Shown here: piece after piece, positions 24,468 to 37,050 of the stretch
How the letters are laid out: each line of letters begins with the position of its first letter
How positions within the stretch are numbered: position 1 is the stretch's first letter
NCBI RefSeq assembly: GCF_029168945.1
Contig: NC_083607.1
Location: 38,859,257-38,923,256, forward strand
Direction of reading: 5' to 3'
DNA length: 64,000 nt
Origin: Cannabis sativa
Taxonomy: Eukaryota > Streptophyta > Magnoliopsida > Rosales > Cannabaceae
Notes under the pieces: model-generated
Told to the model about the DNA's origin: nothing
Databases searched by the model: none
What the model saw: the letters and a program-made list of their open reading frames with translations, nothing else
Translations under genes and position numbers: made by a program

Positions 24468-26446
24468 TAATATCAAAAATTAAGTTATAACCACTTAATT
24501 TGAAAATATTTCATTTTAAGTTAATATTTTCAAAAAAAAAAATATCAACTTAAAAAATATCTAAAGAATCTTAATAACCAATTCCTAAAATTCCTCAACT
24601 TAATATTGAAATTTTAAATGCAAAAGATATTCAGATTTAAGCTGATTAATTATAGATAACTAAATATCAACTTAAATAGGAATATTTAATGAAAAATTTA
24701 AATTAAGCTTCAGAAAGAATCTAGATGGTTATAATTCTTTATTTAATTAAATATAAGAAAATACATATAGTTTAGCTTAGAATAAAATTCTTTAAACTAT
24801 GGTTTTCTTATATTAATTTCAAAATAAATGAAATTAATTATGTTGCTAATCAATTTTATTAGGTTAAACTAATTTAATTAACCTAGTACAGTTATTCAAA
24901 TCAGGCAAATGGGCCTTCACAATTGGGGTGGTTCATGTGAGGGAGTGCTGGGTTCAGTATGTCGTACCCACTACTATGGCTCCCAACTCTCACACAAGGC
25001 CCAAAAGAGAGGAATTTAACCTTAAAATGAACAACTGTTATTAATTGAATAGGCCCAAAAACTAAATGGGCCTTAATCAAATCTATCAAAAACTATGATA
25101 TTTTATTTAGCAACAACAACCTATATGCATCTATAACAAAATTAAACATATAGGCTCACACAGACACACATTTGGATGGATCCTATCATGTTGCTAGGTC
25201 ATACACAGATGAAAGAAGATTGTGAAAATTACCTGTTACAAATTATTTACTTGACCAAGGGAACCATGAGTTAAAATTAGATCATTGGATCTGTCAACAA
25301 GTTAACCATGGCTATTTGCAATCAAGCAATAATAGGTTTTAAAAACTTACACACAAGCTAAAACACATACTCCTGCAACAAGGTTAGCTGGATAGTTGGA
25401 TGTAGGATTTATTTAATTTTAAATAATTAAATAAAAAATTTTATTTTCGAAAAAAATAATAAAATAAAATATATATATTTTCGAAATTCATTAAAATAAT
25501 ATTTAAAATTAAACCTACAATTTAGAAAAATTAGGTTTCAACTAACCTAAATATCATTTCAAAATTTGCTAACTACTTTTAAAAATTTAATGTTATTTTA
25601 TAAATTAAATATTCAATAAAAATAAAAAAGATAAATAAATATCTTTTTCAGATTTTATGATTTAATTTAAATAAATAAAATAACAAAATTTAAAAGTTAG
25701 CCAAAAATCTTACTTCTATTTAAAATTACATGATTATAGTTATCTTATTTTAAATTTAAATAAGGTCAAATTATTTAAAAAAATATTTAATTTAAAAATT
25801 TAAAATCTGACCTTAAATTTTTTTTTTTTAAAAAAAAATAAGATATAATCAAATTTAAAAATAAGATAGATAATTAAGCAAAAAAGATAGATATTTACTA
25901 TTTTAAAATTCAAATTACACTAATATCATGAATTAATTTTAAAAAAATAATTAATTTAATTATGATATTTAGAATTGAATTAGGAATAGTAAATGTCTAA
26001 ATACAAAACTACACAAAAAATCGGAAGTTAAATCCATGAAATAGCATGAAAAATCGAAGAAAAACGAAAAAATTGCGAGTTGTACATTGCATACTGTCCA
26101 TGGGCGCCAATGGGAGTGCTTGGGCGAGGAAACACGGTGCAGCAGGGGTGCTGCATGATTTCCGCGCGCGTGGTGCAGTGACACCATCCCGATATTTTTC
26201 GAAACTTCAAAAAATCATAACTAATTCAAATTAAATCGAAATTGAGTTCTGTAAAAAAGTAAACTGCTTAATTTTTTCCATACTATCCAATAAAAATAAT
26301 TCCAGAAACAGATATTCAATTATTTTTCACGAAGATTCACAAACATCAATCAATCATCAAACAACACTCAAAACAACATGATACCATCCAAAACATCAAA
26401 CAAATCGTTTTAAGTCCAAATTTCTTGCAAGCAAATCAATTACCAT

Positions 26447-26459
26447 GGCTCTGAGGCCA
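26447..26459 (-). other. E1 altered primer binding site
   Basis: On the element's strand this is TGGCCTCAGAGCC, two bases after the 5' LTR. The initiator-Met complement in E2 is TGGTATCAGAGCC; E1 differs at three internal positions while outer positions are kept. E4 has nearly the same variant. Confidence 0.75.
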
Positions 26460-26461
26460 AT

Positions 26462-28342
26462 TGTTGGAAATTATTTTACCAAGATCGTAGATCTACTCAC
26501 AAGTATGTTGATTAACACCCTAAATATGAACTTTCTAAAACGATGAAATAAACACATATAAAGTTTAGTAAACCTTACATTGGGTGCAGCGGAATAATAT
26601 GACTCCTTCCGTTTAGATCTCTAACCCTTGTATCCTTTCTGCCGCAGAGTATTATCAAGATCTGAACTTGGATCTCTTTCTCTGATTCTTTAGTGCTGAA
26701 ACTCCTTCTTGCTGAAAGTCTTTCTTCACGATCTTCCTCACTATGATTGAGGTATTACTTGCTGTATGTGGGCCCTACTCTAATCACTAAGTATTTCGAA
26801 ATCTTAAGGAAGAAGAGAGAGAGAGAGTGGGTGGCCAAGTATAGAGAGAGAAGGCTCAGGTTTTTCTGAACGAGAAGTGTAATTTTCCTGAAGCCTTCAC
26901 TATCTATTTATAGCATTCCATTAGGGTTAGGTTTGAATTATTTGGCATTAAAATAATGAAAATATCAGAGGATAATTCCTATAAAAGTGGCCGGCCATGG
27001 CAGTATGGATTTGGGCCTCACTTTTTGCAATTTTGCAGTTTTATCACTTTTGCATCTGATTTTCTCAAAAACGTCAATTTTCAACCATTTAAATGCCAAT
27101 TCTAACTATTTAATAACTATAAATAATTATTAAACAATATTGTCATTTATCATATTTATTAATTGAACCATACAAAGTATCATAATTAACAAATATGCCC
27201 CTAAAACTCTTTCTTTATAATTTCGCCCTTACTTAGTGAAAAATTCACAAATAGACATAGTCTAATTTGATAATTATAATTGATTAATCAAAACCAATTA
27301 TATGAGTCTTACAAGCAATATTATCTCAACTAGTGGGGGGACCATGGGTCTATATAACCGAGCTTCCAATAAGCAGATCAAGAATTTATTACCTAAATTC
27401 ACTGACTTATTAATTCTTCGTTGAATCCACGCATAGAACTTAGAATTGCACTCTCAGTATATAGAATGCTCTATATGTTCCACCATATAGACACATCATT
27501 AGTTATCAATTGTTATAATCCTAATTTGATCAATGATCCTCTATATGAATGATCTACACTATAAAGGGATTAGATTACCGTTACACCCTACTATGTATTT
27601 TATCCTTAAAACAATTGACCCCGTATAAATGATATTTCAGCTTACGTGAAATGAGTACTCCACCATTTATTTTCGTTTGGTCAAGCTCGAAGGAGATCAT
27701 CCTTTGCATACTATTCGCCAGATAGAAGCTATAGATTCCATGTTTATGTTAGCGCTCCTACTCAATTGCACTACCGTGTTCCCAAAATGTACGTATCACC
27801 CTGACCTAAAAGTAGGCTTAACTAACAAATCAAAGAGCACGAATAGCCTCCTGAGATTGAGCCTAATCATAACAGGATTAAGATCATTTGATCTAGGATC
27901 AACTAGGCGATATTGACTTGAATAGATTTTACGGTAAGTTTAATAAATCTAAGTCAAAGTTCAATATCGGTCCCTTCCGATGCATACTCCATGCATCCAA
28001 CCTGAGCTTTACTTTAACCAATGTTCTGGAAAGAACATAGCATTTCTCCAAATGCAAGTAAACTCTTGTTGTAGATTATCATATCAGTAAAACCCTGTGT
28101 CTGATAAATCTAGGAAACTTTATTCACATAGTCATGTTTACTTTCCAAAGTGTTGACAACACAATAAACAAGATCAAGTATATGAAAAGGGTTTAAGATG
28201 AATTTATAAATCAAATAGACAAGCAATTGACAAGGTGAACCAAAACATACACAAATGAATGAAAAATACTTCTGTTTCTTTATTGATGTTGAATGAAATA
28301 GATTACATTGAAATGGAGTTTTATTTAGGGCATAAAACCCAA
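26462..28342 (-). repeat. E1 5' LTR (right)
   Basis: 1881 bp, beginning TGTTGGAAATTATTTTACC on plus and ending GGGCATAAAACCCAA; the final CA is lost at the junction with FL. Contains the TATA motif (26,905-26,912 on the minus strand) about 440 bp from the LTR's downstream end, placing U3 at roughly 1.4 kb. Nearly identical to 16,819-18,669. Confidence 0.9.
26905..26912 (-). promoter_or_regulatory. E1 5' LTR TATA box
   Basis: TATAAATA on minus, in the context CTATAAATAGATAGTGAAGG. The equivalent motif is at the same LTR position in E2, E3 and E5, which supports it as the core promoter of the family. Confidence 0.7.
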
Positions 28343-30029
28343 GAGTCAGCACAGTGGAACGTAAACATGACTATGTGAATAAAGTTTCCTAGATTTATCA
28401 GACACAGGGTTTTACTGATATGATAATCTACAACAAGAGTTTACTTGCATTTGGAGAAATGCTATGTTCTTTCCAGAACATTGGTTAAAGTAAAGCTCAG
28501 GTTGGATGCATGGAGTATGCATCGGAAGGGACCGATATTGAACTTTGACTTAGATTTATTAAACTTACCGTAAAATCTATTCAAGTCAATATCGCCTAGT
28601 TGATCCTAAATCAAATGATCTTAATCCTGTTATGATTAGGCTCAATCTCAGGAGGCTATTCGTGTTCTTTGATTTGTTAGTTAAGCCTACTTTTAGGTCA
28701 GGGTGATACGTACATTTTGGGAACACGGTAGTGCAATTGAGTGGGAGCGCTAACATAAACATGGAATCTATAGCTTCTATCTGGCGAATAGTATGCAAAG
28801 GATGATCTCCTTCGAGCTTGACCAAACGAAAATAAATGGTGGAGTACTCATTTCACATAAGCTGAAATATCATTTATACGGGGTCAATTGTTTTAAGGAT
28901 AAAATACATAGTAGGGTGTAACGGTAATCTAATCCCTTTACAGTGTAGATCATTCATATAGAGAATCATTGATCAAATTAGGATTATAACAATGGATAAC
29001 TAATGATGTGTCTATATGGTGGAACATATAGAGCGTTCTATATAGCTGAGAGTGCAATTCTAAGTTCTATGCGTGGATTCAACGAAGAATTTATAAGTCA
29101 GTGAATTTAAGAAGTAAATTCTTGATCTGCTTATTGCAAGCTCTGATATATAGGCTCATGGTCCCCACACTAGTTGAGACAATACTACTTGTAAGACTCA
29201 TTTAATTGGTTTTGATTAATCAATTATAATTCTCAAATTAGACTATGTCTATTTGTGAATTTTTTTTCACTAAGCAAGGGCGAAACTGTAAAGAAAGAGT
29301 TTCTAGGGTATATTTGTTAATTAAGATACTTTGGTTGGTCTAATTAATAAATATAATAAATGAAAATATTATTTAATAATTAATTATAGCTATTAAATAG
29401 TTGAAATTGACATTTAAATGGTTGAATTTGAAAATTGGCATTTTTGAGAAAATGGGATGCAGAAATGATAAAACAGCAAATTGCAAAAGTGGGGGCCATA
29501 TCCACAAGCCATGGCCGGCCACTTATGTAGGGATTATCATTTAATATTTTCATTATTTTAATGCCAAATAATTCAAACCTAACCCTATGTGGCATAATAC
29601 AAATAAATAGTGATGGCTTCAGGAAAAGTAACAATGCATCTTATTCCTTTCAGAGAAAAACCTGAGCCATCTCACTAAACCTAGCCGCCACTCTCTTTCC
29701 TTCTTCTTCTTTGATTGTTTCAAAACCTCTTAGAGATAGAGTAGTGTCCACACACAGCAAGTAGTACCTCAATCATAGTCTGGAAGATCGTGAAGAATCC
29801 AATTCAACAAGAAGGACATTCGGGCTTAGATCTTGATAATACTCTGCGATAGAAAGGATACAAGGGTTAGAGATCTGAGTGGAAGGAGACATATTATTCC
29901 TCTGCAACCAATGTAAGGTTTCTCATATTTTATATGTGTTTACTTATAATCGTTTTAGAAGTTCATATTTAGGGTGTTAATCAACATACTTGTGAGTAGA
30001 TCTAAGATCCTGGTAAAATAATTCCAACA
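28343..30029 (+). repeat. FL solo LTR, remaining 1.69 kb
   Basis: Resumes near GTCAGCACAGTGG (LTR position about 190) and runs to CCAACA at 30,029, followed by TCATC (30,030-30,034), the partner of 16,637-16,641. No PBS, internal region or second LTR accompanies it, so FL is a solo LTR formed before or apart from E1's insertion. With E1's right LTR it forms a 1.7-kb inverted repeat. Its TATA motif is degraded (CATAATACAAATAAATAG). Confidence 0.88.
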
Positions 30030-30600
30030 TCATCTTCTCAGCCAATACTTGACATTCTTTACCCGAGATCTTCTTAGCTCCAATTGGAACACCAAGGTAA
30101 GTAAAAGGCAGGGACATGCTTGTAAAACCTGATATCTGCAATAGTTTCCTCAATTGATCATCATGCATATTACTCGAATATATGGCTGATTTTGTGGCAT
30201 TAGGATACAGTCCAGAGGTCATAGAAAACAACTTGAGCCCCTGTAATAAGTAGTGAACACTCCCAAAATCCCCATTACAAATCAATAATACATCATCAGC
30301 AAAGGCAAGATGATTCAGTTTAATTTCAGCGCACCTGTGATGAAAATGGAAATCATTCTTTTCTCCTACCTTACCCATTATTCGAGATAAGTATTCCATA
30401 CCCAACACAAATAACAGAGGTGACATTGGATCTCCTTGTTTGAGTCCTCTTTTTGATTCAAAAAATCCATGCTAGTTCCTATTAAACATCAATGAGAATC
30501 TTGATGTTCTAATACAAGTCATCACAAGACAAATGAAACTAGTAGGAAAGCTTAGCCCATGCAACATTTCTTCAATAAAATCCCATTCTATGGTATCATA
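30030..30600 (-). pseudogene. LINE-B ORF2 central RT segment
   Basis: On minus, reading from 30,600: [11 protein letters not shown], then an interrupted part (a stop at NRN*HGF), [20 protein letters not shown], and the catalytic [15 protein letters not shown], ending with [25 protein letters not shown] at the FL insertion site. The catalytic Asp pair is intact. The last residues of the 149-codon frame at 29,977-30,426 read into LTR DNA and do not belong to the LINE. Confidence 0.9.
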
Positions 30601-32500
30601 TGTTGGGTTTTATGCCCTAAATAAAATTCTTTACAATATGATTAGTTATCAATATAAGAAATTTGAAGTGATTGATGTTTGCATGAAATTTACATGCTAA
30701 TGGTTTAAATATGTTTATTACATTTACACACAGAATCAGTTAAATCCAGATCATATGTTTATTCACAATTATAGTATCGTCAACACAGTGGAATGTGGTT
30801 GTGATCATATGAATCAAAAGACTTGGTCCCTGTTTCATCAGTGTTATTGGATTTACACTAATGTGATAATCAGCGATGATGTGTACTTACACTTGGAGTA
30901 AGTGTTATGTTCTTTCCAGGACATTAGTAAAGTATACTAGTTTCGAATGTATGGAGTATATATTGGACTGGACCAATATTGCAACTAAGTTAAGATATTA
31001 CAAACTTACCGTTATACATATCTTTCCAAGTCAATATCAGTAGTTGATCTTAAGATTAAAAGAATCTAAATCCTGATATGCTTAGGCTCAACTCAGGAGT
31101 GCTATTCATGTTCTTTGATTTATTAGTTAAGCCTACTTTTGGGTCAGGGTGATACGTATATTTTGGGAACATGATAGTATGATTGAGTGGGAGTGCTGAA
31201 CATAAATATGGAATCTATAGCTTCTACTGGTGTATAGAAGTCAAGTGATGATTCCCTTCGAGCTTAGCAAATAGAAGTAAATGGATGAGCTCTTGTTTAA
31301 CTGACTAATTATTAGATCACTAAACACCATTTACAGGTAGCTAAGTGTTTTAAGGGGCAAAATACATTGAGGGGTGAGAACGGTAAAGAAATCCCATCTC
31401 GATGTAGATCATCTATATAGAGGATCTTTAAATCACAATAAGATTATAACAATGGTTAAATGAGATAGTATATTGATATCGTGGAACATACAATATGCTC
31501 TATATAAGTTTGAGAGTGCAATTCTAAGTTCTAAGAGTGGATTCAACGAAGAATTAATAAGTAGGAATTTACTTGGTAAATTTGGTTCACTTATTGGAAG
31601 CTCAGCATATAGATCCATGGTCCCCATTCTAGTTGAGAACATTCTGCTTGTAAGACTCATTAATTGATTCGTGATTGATCAATTATAATTCTAAAGTTAG
31701 ACTATGTCTAATTTTATGAATTTTCACTAAGCAGGGGTGAAATTGTAAAGAAAAGAGTTTCTAGGTTTATTTATTTATTAATGGACTTTATATGTCTAAT
31801 TAATAATTAAATTAAATGAAAATATTATTTAATAATCTATTTTAGTTATTAAATAATTAGTTTTGGCATTTAAAAGGTTAGAATTGGAAAATTGGCGTTT
31901 TTGAGAAAATAGAGATAAAATTTGATAAAACTGCAAAATCAAGTGAGGCCCATTATAACACCATGGCCGGCCACTTAATGTGGGATTTCAAATTAATATT
32001 TTCATTATTTTAATGCCAAATAATTCCTAACCTAAACCTAGTAGTTGCCTATAAATAGAAAGTGATGGCTCAGTCAAAACACAAGTTTTCACAAGCCTTT
32101 CTGACAGAAATTTCTCTCTTCAGAAAAACTGAGCCTTCCCCACTTTCTATACCTGGCCGAAACCCTCTCTCCTCTTTTCTCCTTCATCAATTTCGACCCT
32201 AGTGAAAGAGTAAGTGCCCACACACAGCAAGCAGTAACTCAATCATAGATTGGAAGACTGTGAAGGATCAAACTTGAAGAAGAAGGACATTCGGGCTCAG
32301 ATCTTGATTATACTCTGCTACAGAAAGGATTCGAGGGTTAGAGATCTGAGTGGAAGGAGACATTAATTCCGCTGCATCAATGTAAGGTTTTCTTAACTTT
32401 ATATGTGTTTAATTTATCGTTTTAGAAAGTTCATATTTAGGGTGTTTAAACAACATACTTGTGAGTAGATCTAAGATCCTGGTAAAATAAATTTCCAATA
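30601..32500 (+). repeat. E2 5' LTR
   Basis: Starts TGTTGGGTTTTATGCCC and ends CCAATA, where the 3' LTR has CCAACA. It contains the conserved core (about 31,100-31,260: GGGTCAGGGTGATACG and TGGAATCTATAGCTTCTA) and the TATA box. U3 is about 1.45 kb and R-U5 about 0.45 kb, judged from the TATA position. Confidence 0.93.
32050..32057 (+). promoter_or_regulatory. E2 5' LTR TATA box
   Basis: TATAAATA in the context GCCTATAAATAGAAAGTGATGG. Transcription is expected to begin about 30 bp downstream. The same sequence is in the 3' LTR at 50,310-50,317. Confidence 0.72.
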
Positions 32501-32502
32501 AC

Positions 32503-32515
32503 TGGTATCAGAGCC
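32503..32515 (+). other. E2 primer binding site (initiator tRNA-Met)
   Basis: TGGTATCAGAGCC two bases after the 5' LTR, a full match to the usual plant initiator-Met PBS. This is the canonical member; E1, E3 and E4 are altered here. Confidence 0.92.
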
Positions 32516-35500
32516 ATGGTAATTGATTTACTTACATGAAATTTGGACTTTAAAATGATTGTTTGTTTGTTTTTGGATGGTATCATGTTGTATTGAGTGT
32601 TATTTGATGATTGATTGATGTTTGTAAATTTTTATGAAAAATAATTGCGATTCTGTTTCTGGAATTATTTTTATTGGATAGTATGGAAAAAATTAAGCAA
32701 GTTACTTTTTTACAGAACTCAATTTCGATTTAATTTGAATTAGTTATGATTTTTTGAAGATTCGAAAAAATCGGAATTGTGCTGAAATTTTCCTGCGATC
32801 GCGAAAACTGTCCGTACAACTCACAATTTTTTCGTTTTTCTTCGTTTTTTCATGCTTTTTCATGGAATTAACTTCCGATTTTTTGTGTAGTTTTGTATTT
32901 ATGTATTTACTATTTCTAATTCAATTCTAATTATCATTATGAATTAATTTAATATTTTTTAAATTTAATTCAAGATATTAGTGTAATTTGAATTTTAAAA
33001 TAGTAAATATCTATCTTATTGCTTAATTATCTATCTTATTTTTAAATTTGATTATATCTTATCTTATTTTTAAATTTAAGGTCAGATTTTAACTATTTTT
33101 AAATTAATTTTTTTTTAATAATTTGACCTTATTTAAATTTAAAATAAAATAATTATAATCATGTAATTTTAAATAGATGTAAGATATTTTGCTAACTTTT
33201 AAATTTTGTTATTTTATTTATTTAAATTAAATTTAAAATATGAAAAAAGATATTTATTTTATCTTTTTTAATTTTTATTTAATTTTTTATTTATAAAATA
33301 ACATTTAATTTTTAAAAGTAGTTAGCAAATTTTGAAATGATATTTAGGTTAGTTGAAACCTAATTTTTTAAAAATTGTAGGTTTAATTTTAAATATTTTT
33401 TTTAAAATAATTTCGAAATTTATTTTTTTTTATTTATTTTCGAAAATAAATATTTATTTGTTTTATTTTCGAAAAATTAAATATTTTTTAATTAAATATT
33501 TTTTTTAAATTATTAATTTCGAAATTTATTTATTTAAAATTAAATAAATCCTACTTCCAACTATCCAGCTAACCTTGTTGCAGGAGTATGTGGTTTTAGC
33601 TTGTATGTAAGTTTTCAAAACCTATTATTACTTGATTGCAAATAGTCATGGTTACTTTTTGCCAGATCTAATGATCTGATGGCTCCCTTGGTCAAGTTAA
33701 TAATTTGTAACAGGTAAATTTTACAATCTTCTTTCATCTGTGTATGACCTAGCAACATGATAGGATCCATCCAAAGTGTGTCTGTGTGAGCCTATATGTT
33801 TATTTTGTTTTAATATAGATGCATATAGGTTGTTGTTAAATAAAATGTCACACCATGATAGATTTTATTTAGGTCCATCTAGTTATTGGACTTATTCAAT
33901 TAATAACAGTTATTTATTTTAAGGTTAAATTCCTCTCTTTTGGGCCTTGTGTGAGAGTTGGGAGCCATAGAAGTGGGTACGACATACTGAATCCAGCACC
34001 CCCTCACATGAACTACCCCAATTGTGAAGGCCCATTTGCCTGATTTAAATAACTGTACTAGGTTAATTATATTAGTTTGACCTAATAAAATTGAATTAGC
34101 AACATAATTAACTGTTAAAATATATGAAAATTTATTTTCATTTTAATATTTTAAAGTTAATTTTAAGAAAAACACTTTTAGTTTAGATATTATTTCTAGA
34201 CAAACTATTTGTATTTTTCTTGTATTTAATTAAATATAGAATTTTAACTAACTAAGATTCTTTCTGGAGCTTATTTAATTAAATATTCCTATTTAAGTTA
34301 TAAATTAGTTGTATCAACTGATTTTTCTTATCTAACTTAAATTTGAATATTTCATTTAAATTTTAAATCAAGTTGAGGAATCCTAGGCATTAGTTATTAA
34401 AGATTCTTAAAATATTTTTTAAGTTAATATCTTTTCGAATATTAACTTAAAATGGAATATTTTAGATATTTTTTAGGTTAATATCTTTTCGAATATTAAC
34501 TTAAAAAGATATCTTCAAATTAAGTGGTTACAACTTAATATTTGATATTTAATTAAATCTAAATTTGAAATTATTTAAGTTTTAGATTTTTTCTATATAA
34601 CTTAAATTAGATATTTTTAAAATTTTTGAAAAGATACTTAGTCAAATAAGATCTTTTCTAGATAGTAATTTCTAGACTACTTATTATTTCTAATATTTAA
34701 ATAGGAAAATATTATACTTTGTGAAATTAATTATTTAAATAATTAATTTTGGTACAATTTTATTAAGTATATTTTTCCTAGTATTAAACTAGAAATAAAT
34801 AATTAAGCCTTCTCTACACTTAATTATTGTTTCTTGAATTTAATACATTCAATTAACTTGAAAAATCTAAATATCTAAGTTGATTTTCATCACGATACTT
34901 AAATATTTATTGATTTTTCATGACACTTAATTAAATAGAAAATTATTTTTAGGTTGAAATTTAATTTTTCAACTTAAATTTAAATAATTTTCAATATATA
35001 TATTTTTCTTTATTTTCTTAATCAATTTCGAAAATTACATTTTATTTATGTAATATTTTCGAATTTTTTTTTGAAAAATAGATTGAGTTGTAAATTAATT
35101 ATTTATTTTAATTAATTCTTGGACCAACTACAATCAATGATTTTTTCATTTAATTGATTAATTTAAAATAAATGAATTTAAAATATATATAATATTAGAA
35201 ATTGAATTAACTAGTCAAAAGAATATCTAGATAGGTGATATTTTTGCTTTAAGTATTTCTTTTCTATTTTTATTATTTTTTTCGAAAATTGTATATTTTT
35301 TTATATACTTTAAATTTTCGAACTCAATAAATATATTCTCAAAGGAAATTTTTAAGTTGCTAATTATTTAATTTAATTCAACTTAAATTAATTTCCTTAA
35401 TATTTATATTTAAGATTATTACTAAGATGGAAATAATTAATTTTATTTCAATCACCATCTAAGTATAATTTTATAAATATTATATTAAATTCTTATTTTT

Positions 35501-36121
35501 GAATTTTAATTCTTAATTTCGAATTTAATGAGAATTTATTTATTAGAATAATAAAGAAAATACATTTTAAAGAATGAGCTTTATTATTATTAAGATATTC
35601 TATCTCCATTGTGGGTTTTACATCGCGTTTGTTTTAGTGAGTAATCCTCCCTAATGGAGGAACGTTCATTAGCAATTTCGCACCGTTTAATCTCGCATGA
35701 TAAGTGGTTTGTAAGTGTTTTATATGGTATAGATCACCCTAATGGTGGCGACCATATTTGACTTGCAAATTGTGAAACAATGGTAGAAGCTCATGAGATA
35801 GAATAGCCTTGACTCTCGCCTAAACGGGACAACGCTGGATTCCAATCTTGATCGAATAAAAGGTTGCTAGAACGTTTAACATTTTAGATGAGCTGACAAC
35901 TCTATTCAATGGATGGTAGCTTTGACTCTCGCCTAAACGGGACACTGATATCAGTTTGTTGAAAAACCTTGGAAATTATTTAGGATTGAATTTTTAAGTA
36001 TTTTCTCATATCATTCCTACTTGCTATGTGCTTATAATTTCTGAATTGATTTTGTGTGTTAAACCATTATTAATTTCTATTTGTTGATTTCTATTATTTT
36101 GTAGTATCCTGTATTATCAAA
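32516..36121 (+). other. E2 3.6-kb untranslated leader
   Basis: AT-rich and non-coding. It includes a conserved hairpin-forming block (33,941-34,034), paired motifs GACTCTCGCCTAAACGGGA (35,811-35,829 and 35,924-35,942), and a small hairpin CCTCCCTAATGGAGG (about 35,648-35,662). Only a short GC patch (about 32,795-32,815) stands where E1, E3 and E4 have a larger GC island. The leader is collinear with E3 and E1. Confidence 0.78.
33941..34034 (+). ncRNA. Conserved leader hairpin block (E2 copy)
   Basis: TGGGCCTT (33,941-33,948) pairs with AAGGCCCA (34,027-34,034). Inside it, AGTTGGG pairs with CCCCAATT, and GTGTGAG can pair with CTCACAT. The equivalent block in E1 (24,910-25,003) and E3 (43,384-43,482) keeps the same stems. 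It sits in otherwise fast-changing AT-rich leader, so function at the RNA level (packaging, dimerisation or translation) is an inference. Confidence 0.55.
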
Positions 36122-36687
36122 ATGAATCCCATGTTATCACTGTTGACTGAAAACAAGCTGAATGGATCTAACTTTAATAAGTGGAATGAGAACATTAATA
36201 TTGCTCTCATAGGAGAAAGTGCCTTGTTTGTTTTAACTGAGCCGTCACCTGAAGTGCCTGGGGACAATGCTTCCAAAGCTGTGAAAGAAAAGTATGAGCG
36301 TTGGCAGAAAGCAAATGACAAAGCTCTATACTTTATGCTTTCTAGCATGGTTGACACCCTCAAAACTCGGTTTTCTAAATCTGAGAAGGCTGCTAAAGTT
36401 ATGACGAAGTTAAATGAGCTATTCGGTAAGGCATCACTTCAGTCACGCTTTGACACGACTAAGAAGTACATTAATGCACGGATGGAACCTCATCAAAACG
36501 TGCGTGACCATGTTCTCCTCATGTCAAGTTATTTCCAAGAAGCCCAGGATCATGGTGCTGAAATGGACAGTGCTACTCAAGTAAGTCTTATCTTGAATAG
36601 CCCGACTCCAGCATTTCTACCATACACATCAAATTATGTCATGAATAAGAAGGAAATTGACTTTCATGAATTAGTCAATGACCTTCA
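36122..36687 (+). CDS. E2 gag, 5' part
   Basis: Capsid-type Gag of copia elements, which forms the particle around element RNA. Starts at the ATG at 36,122, just after the leader. It reads MNPMLSLLTENKLNGSNFNK (DUF4219-like), then a UBN2 domain (NELFGKASLQSRFDTTKKYI, later VSLILNSP and YTSNYVMNKK). The frame is open for 187 codons to the E3 insertion at 36,688 and continues in frame at 46,725. Residues past that point in the raw frame (GSYFTRNLDLL) are E3 LTR. Before E3 arrived the product would have been about 288 residues, short for gag-pol but normal for gag alone. Confidence 0.88.
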
Positions 36688-37012
36688 TGTTGGAAGTTAT
36701 TTTACCAGGAACTTAGATCTACTCACAAGTATGTTGATTTAACAACCTAAATATGAACTTCTAAAAACGATATGAAATTAAACACATAAGAGTATCAGAA
36801 ATCTTACAGTGATTGCAGCGGAATATATATGTCTCCTCCCACTCAGATCTCTAACCCTTGATTCCTTTCTGTAGCAGAGTATAATCAAGATCTGAGCCCG
36901 ATAGTCCTTCTTTGTTGTCTATGAAATCTACACAGCCTTCCTCACTATGATTGAGGTATTACTTGATGTGTGTGGGCACTACTCTAGCACTTATACATTT
37001 CGAAATAGTGAA

Positions 37013-37050
<38 letters not shown>

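Noticed and set aside
26028..26234. Overlapping frames over the GC-rich patch on both strands
   Set aside because: GC-rich islands lack stop codons by chance; frames on both strands and no conservation with the E3 or E4 islands.
36683..36742. Gag C-terminus GSYFTRNLDLL
   Set aside because: These residues are read from the E3 LTR end; the true continuation is at 46,725.
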